24,020 bases of DNA. It comes from UBA5216 sp043743335 (GTDB taxonomy: Bacteria > Pseudomonadota > Gammaproteobacteria > Burkholderiales > SG8-41). Position numbers and translations under genes: made by a program. The first letter of the stretch is position 1; every line of letters starts with the position of its first letter. The stretch covers positions 1-24,020 of the forward strand of contig JAYTWR010000148.1 in NCBI GenBank assembly GCA_043743335.1, given 5' to 3'. Positions 22,719 through 24,020 of the stretch are shown one piece after another. Below the pieces are notes generated by a model, which had not been told where the DNA came from, did not search any database, and was given only the letters and a program-made list of their open reading frames with translations.

Positions 22719-23705
22719 TTATTCGCCCAACAGCACACGCGCCGTCAGACTACATACCTGCTCACGCTCGCTGGCGGTAAGGCCGGGTATTTTATCGATT
22801 TCCTCTATCGGCCGATCCGGCCCCATATCAAACGGGTGATCGGTACCAATAACAACGCGGTCGGCCCCCACCCGGTTGATTAGATGCCGCGCCGCCTGAG
22901 GGTCATGCGTCAGTGCATCAAAATAAAACCGCCGCAGCAAATCACGCGGCGAGCTGGCGTTGTTGACCTTGGGCTCCTGCCGCACATTGTGCCCATGCAC
23001 AAAGCGGCCAATTTGATACGGCACAAAGCCGCCGCCGTGCGCGAGCAAAATTTTGAGATTTTTGCATTCATCGAGCGCGCCACTGAACATCAGGTGCGCG
23101 ACCATCATGGTGGTATCGAGCGGAAAGCCAATGAAGTTGCTGAGGTAATACTGATCCATCCAGCCTTTGGCCAAACACTGATACGGATGCGTGAAAATAA
23201 AACAACCCAACTGCTCGGCGGTTTTCAGGACCTTGCGAAATTTCGGGTCGGCGAGCGGCAAGCCCTCAATCGATGTGCCCATCTCAACGCCCTTGAACTT
23301 GTGCTCTTTCACCACCCGCTCAAGTTCAACGATGGCGGCGTCTGGGTCTTGCATCGGCAAGTGCGCAAGCCCGCGCAGACGCTGCGGATGCGCGGCCACC
23401 ATTTGCGCAATACCATCGTTGGCGAGCTTGGCCGATTCCAGCCCCACGTCCGGCGACAGGTTGTAAAAATAAATCGGTGGCCCGACTGAAATGCCAGCGA
23501 TATCCATGCCCACGCTGTCCATCCATGCCACTTTGGCATCGGCGTTGAAGAACTCGGGCTTGAGCTCCGCCGGATTGCCGTGCACATCGAAATAGGTTTT
23601 GCCGTCTTTTTCATACACGCTGGTGTGAAAGCGCTCTGGGCTTTTACGTATGGCGTCGAGCACGGTGGGCGGAACGACGTGGTTGTGCAGATCTATGGTG
23701 GTCAT
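22719..23705 (-). CDS. ACMSD-like amidohydrolase (amidohydrolase_2)
   Basis: This is a 328-residue TIM-barrel metal enzyme. It begins MTTIDLHNHVVPP, with metal-binding His7 and His9. It continues with GISVGPPIYFYNL, HPQRLRGLAHLPMQDPDAAI, CFIFTHPYQ (metal His), LLAHGGGFVPYQIGRF (the AHGGG block) and VVIGTDHPFDMG (catalytic Asp). This is the complete set for the decarboxylase group that includes aminocarboxymuconate-semialdehyde decarboxylase and gamma-resorcylate decarboxylase, which act on aromatic-derived acids. It differs clearly from the enzymes at 13180-14286 and 8776-9609. An NTF2-like gene lies 57 bases upstream and a Bug gene 27 bases downstream, forming a likely operon. No strong Shine-Dalgarno precedes the ATG; the start fits the family beginning. 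Confidence 0.93.
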   Translation of the reverse strand: MTTIDLHNHVVPPTVLDAIRKSPERFHTSVYEKDGKTYFDVHGNPAELKPEFFNADAKVAWMDSVGMDIAGISVGPPIYFYNLSPDVGLESAKLANDGIAQMVAAHPQRLRGLAHLPMQDPDAAIVELERVVKEHKFKGVEMGTSIEGLPLADPKFRKVLKTAEQLGCFIFTHPYQCLAKGWMDQYYLSNFIGFPLDTTMMVAHLMFSGALDECKNLKILLAHGGGFVPYQIGRFVHGHNVRQEPKVNNASSPRDLLRRFYFDALTHDPQAARHLINRVGADRVVIGTDHPFDMGPDRPIEEIDKIPGLTASEREQVCSLTARVLLGE

Positions 23706-23735
23706 AAATGTAGGTAGTAAGTATGGTATGTAAGC

Positions 23736-23749
23736 AATTGATTTTATTG
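23736..23749 (-). repeat. AT-rich recurring motif, exact CAATAAAATCAATT copy (minus strand)
   Basis: On the minus strand the 14-base core is exact and is followed by GCTTACATA, close to the AGTTACATA of the copy at 7204-7231. It lies 30 bases upstream of the amidohydrolase ATG at 23705, where a leader or operator site could be. Confidence 0.5.
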
Positions 23750-23762
23750 TCTTATTTTACCA

Positions 23763-24020
23763 TTAGAACGCAGGCCGCTTCAACAATCGTTGCCCGATGG
23801 CAATCGAATACGAGGTCGGCACATGGCAGCTCCAGTCTAGTGTGTGCTGGCGCTCGCAAATTTTCCAACCGTCCGCCGTGCGACGCAGGCGGTCAAGGTA
23901 ACGCAGGCTGCGCATCGTCATCTGCTCTTGCGGATCATTCGGCAACACGAGAAAAGCGATGGCGTTGGTTTCCGTCTCGGCCACGTCGCCCTCCACCAAG
24001 TTGTAGTTCAAATTGCCCAT
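23763..24020 (-). CDS. NTF2/SnoaL-like protein, C-terminal part only (cut by window edge)
   Basis: The 85 visible residues resemble the second half of a SnoaL-like / ring-hydroxylating-dioxygenase beta-subunit-type cone fold: NLVEGDVAETETNAIAFLVL, then RYLDRLRRTADGWKICERQH and TLDWSC near the end. Alternating strands with GWKI..R are typical of NTF2-like proteins of about 150-170 residues, so about half the gene lies beyond the right edge. The Met at the window end (24018-24020) is probably internal. Such proteins can be small hydratases, isomerases or dioxygenase small subunits. It is the first visible gene of the NTF2-amidohydrolase-Bug set. Confidence 0.75.
   Translation of the reverse strand: MGNLNYNLVEGDVAETETNAIAFLVLPNDPQEQMTMRSLRYLDRLRRTADGWKICERQHTLDWSCHVPTSYSIAIGQRLLKRPAF

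Overview
The window looks like a chromosomal stretch of a GC-rich betaproteobacterium, most likely Burkholderiales. The strongest sign is the number of Bug-type (TctC-like) tripartite-tricarboxylate periplasmic binding proteins: five, none with TctA/TctB membrane genes nearby, an expansion typical of that order. Decarboxylase-type amidohydrolases, thiamine-diphosphate (TPP) enzymes and GTAG-headed REP palindromes fit the same picture. No rRNA, tRNA, CRISPR array, phage or transposase gene was seen. No gene is recognised well enough to earn a specific symbol.

Layout. 1-929 (-) is a Bug protein cut by the left edge. It is divergent from a MaoC-type hydratase (1139-1999 +), with a REP pair between them. 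2025-3818 (-) is a NarL-type two-component pair whose kinase has an odd Gly-Pro repeat in its ATP lid. 3959-4110 is a 152-bp MITE-like element with 12-bp terminal inverted repeats and an 8-bp target duplication. It sits just upstream of a TonB-dependent receptor (4142-6682 +), which is followed by a lone PIN-domain protein (6722-7165 +). 7234-7646 is a deletion-broken ModA-like binding-protein gene, followed by an atypical Bug protein (7675-8637 +). 8776-9609 (-) is an amidohydrolase. 14286 down to 9849 (-) is a likely catabolic operon: amidohydrolase, TPP enzyme, DapA-fold lyase/aldolase and, after a heptamer repeat tract, a carboxymuconolactone-decarboxylase-like protein. Its former first gene, an alpha/beta hydrolase, survives only as a scar (about 14330-14481). 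Divergent from it is a second TPP enzyme (14595-16247 +). Then come two divergent Bug genes (16284-17252 -, 17408-18415 +). 21573 down to 18431 (-) is a likely operon of a metallophosphoesterase, a TPP enzyme with a twin-arginine signal, and a secreted c-type cytochrome. The right end (24020 down to 21708, -) is an NTF2/SnoaL-like partial gene, an ACMSD-like amidohydrolase and a Bug protein.

How they may work together (inference). Bug proteins capture organic acids in the periplasm. Amidohydrolases, the MaoC hydratase, the DapA-like lyase and the TPP enzymes would then perform decarboxylation, hydration and C-C cleavage of aromatic-derived or keto-acid intermediates. The most unusual unit is the Tat-exported TPP enzyme next to a secreted monohaem cytochrome c, which suggests TPP-dependent keto-acid chemistry in the periplasm, possibly feeding electrons to the respiratory chain. 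The two internally deleted genes, REP pairs, MITE and recurring AT-rich 14-mer point to an accessory region that is being remodelled.
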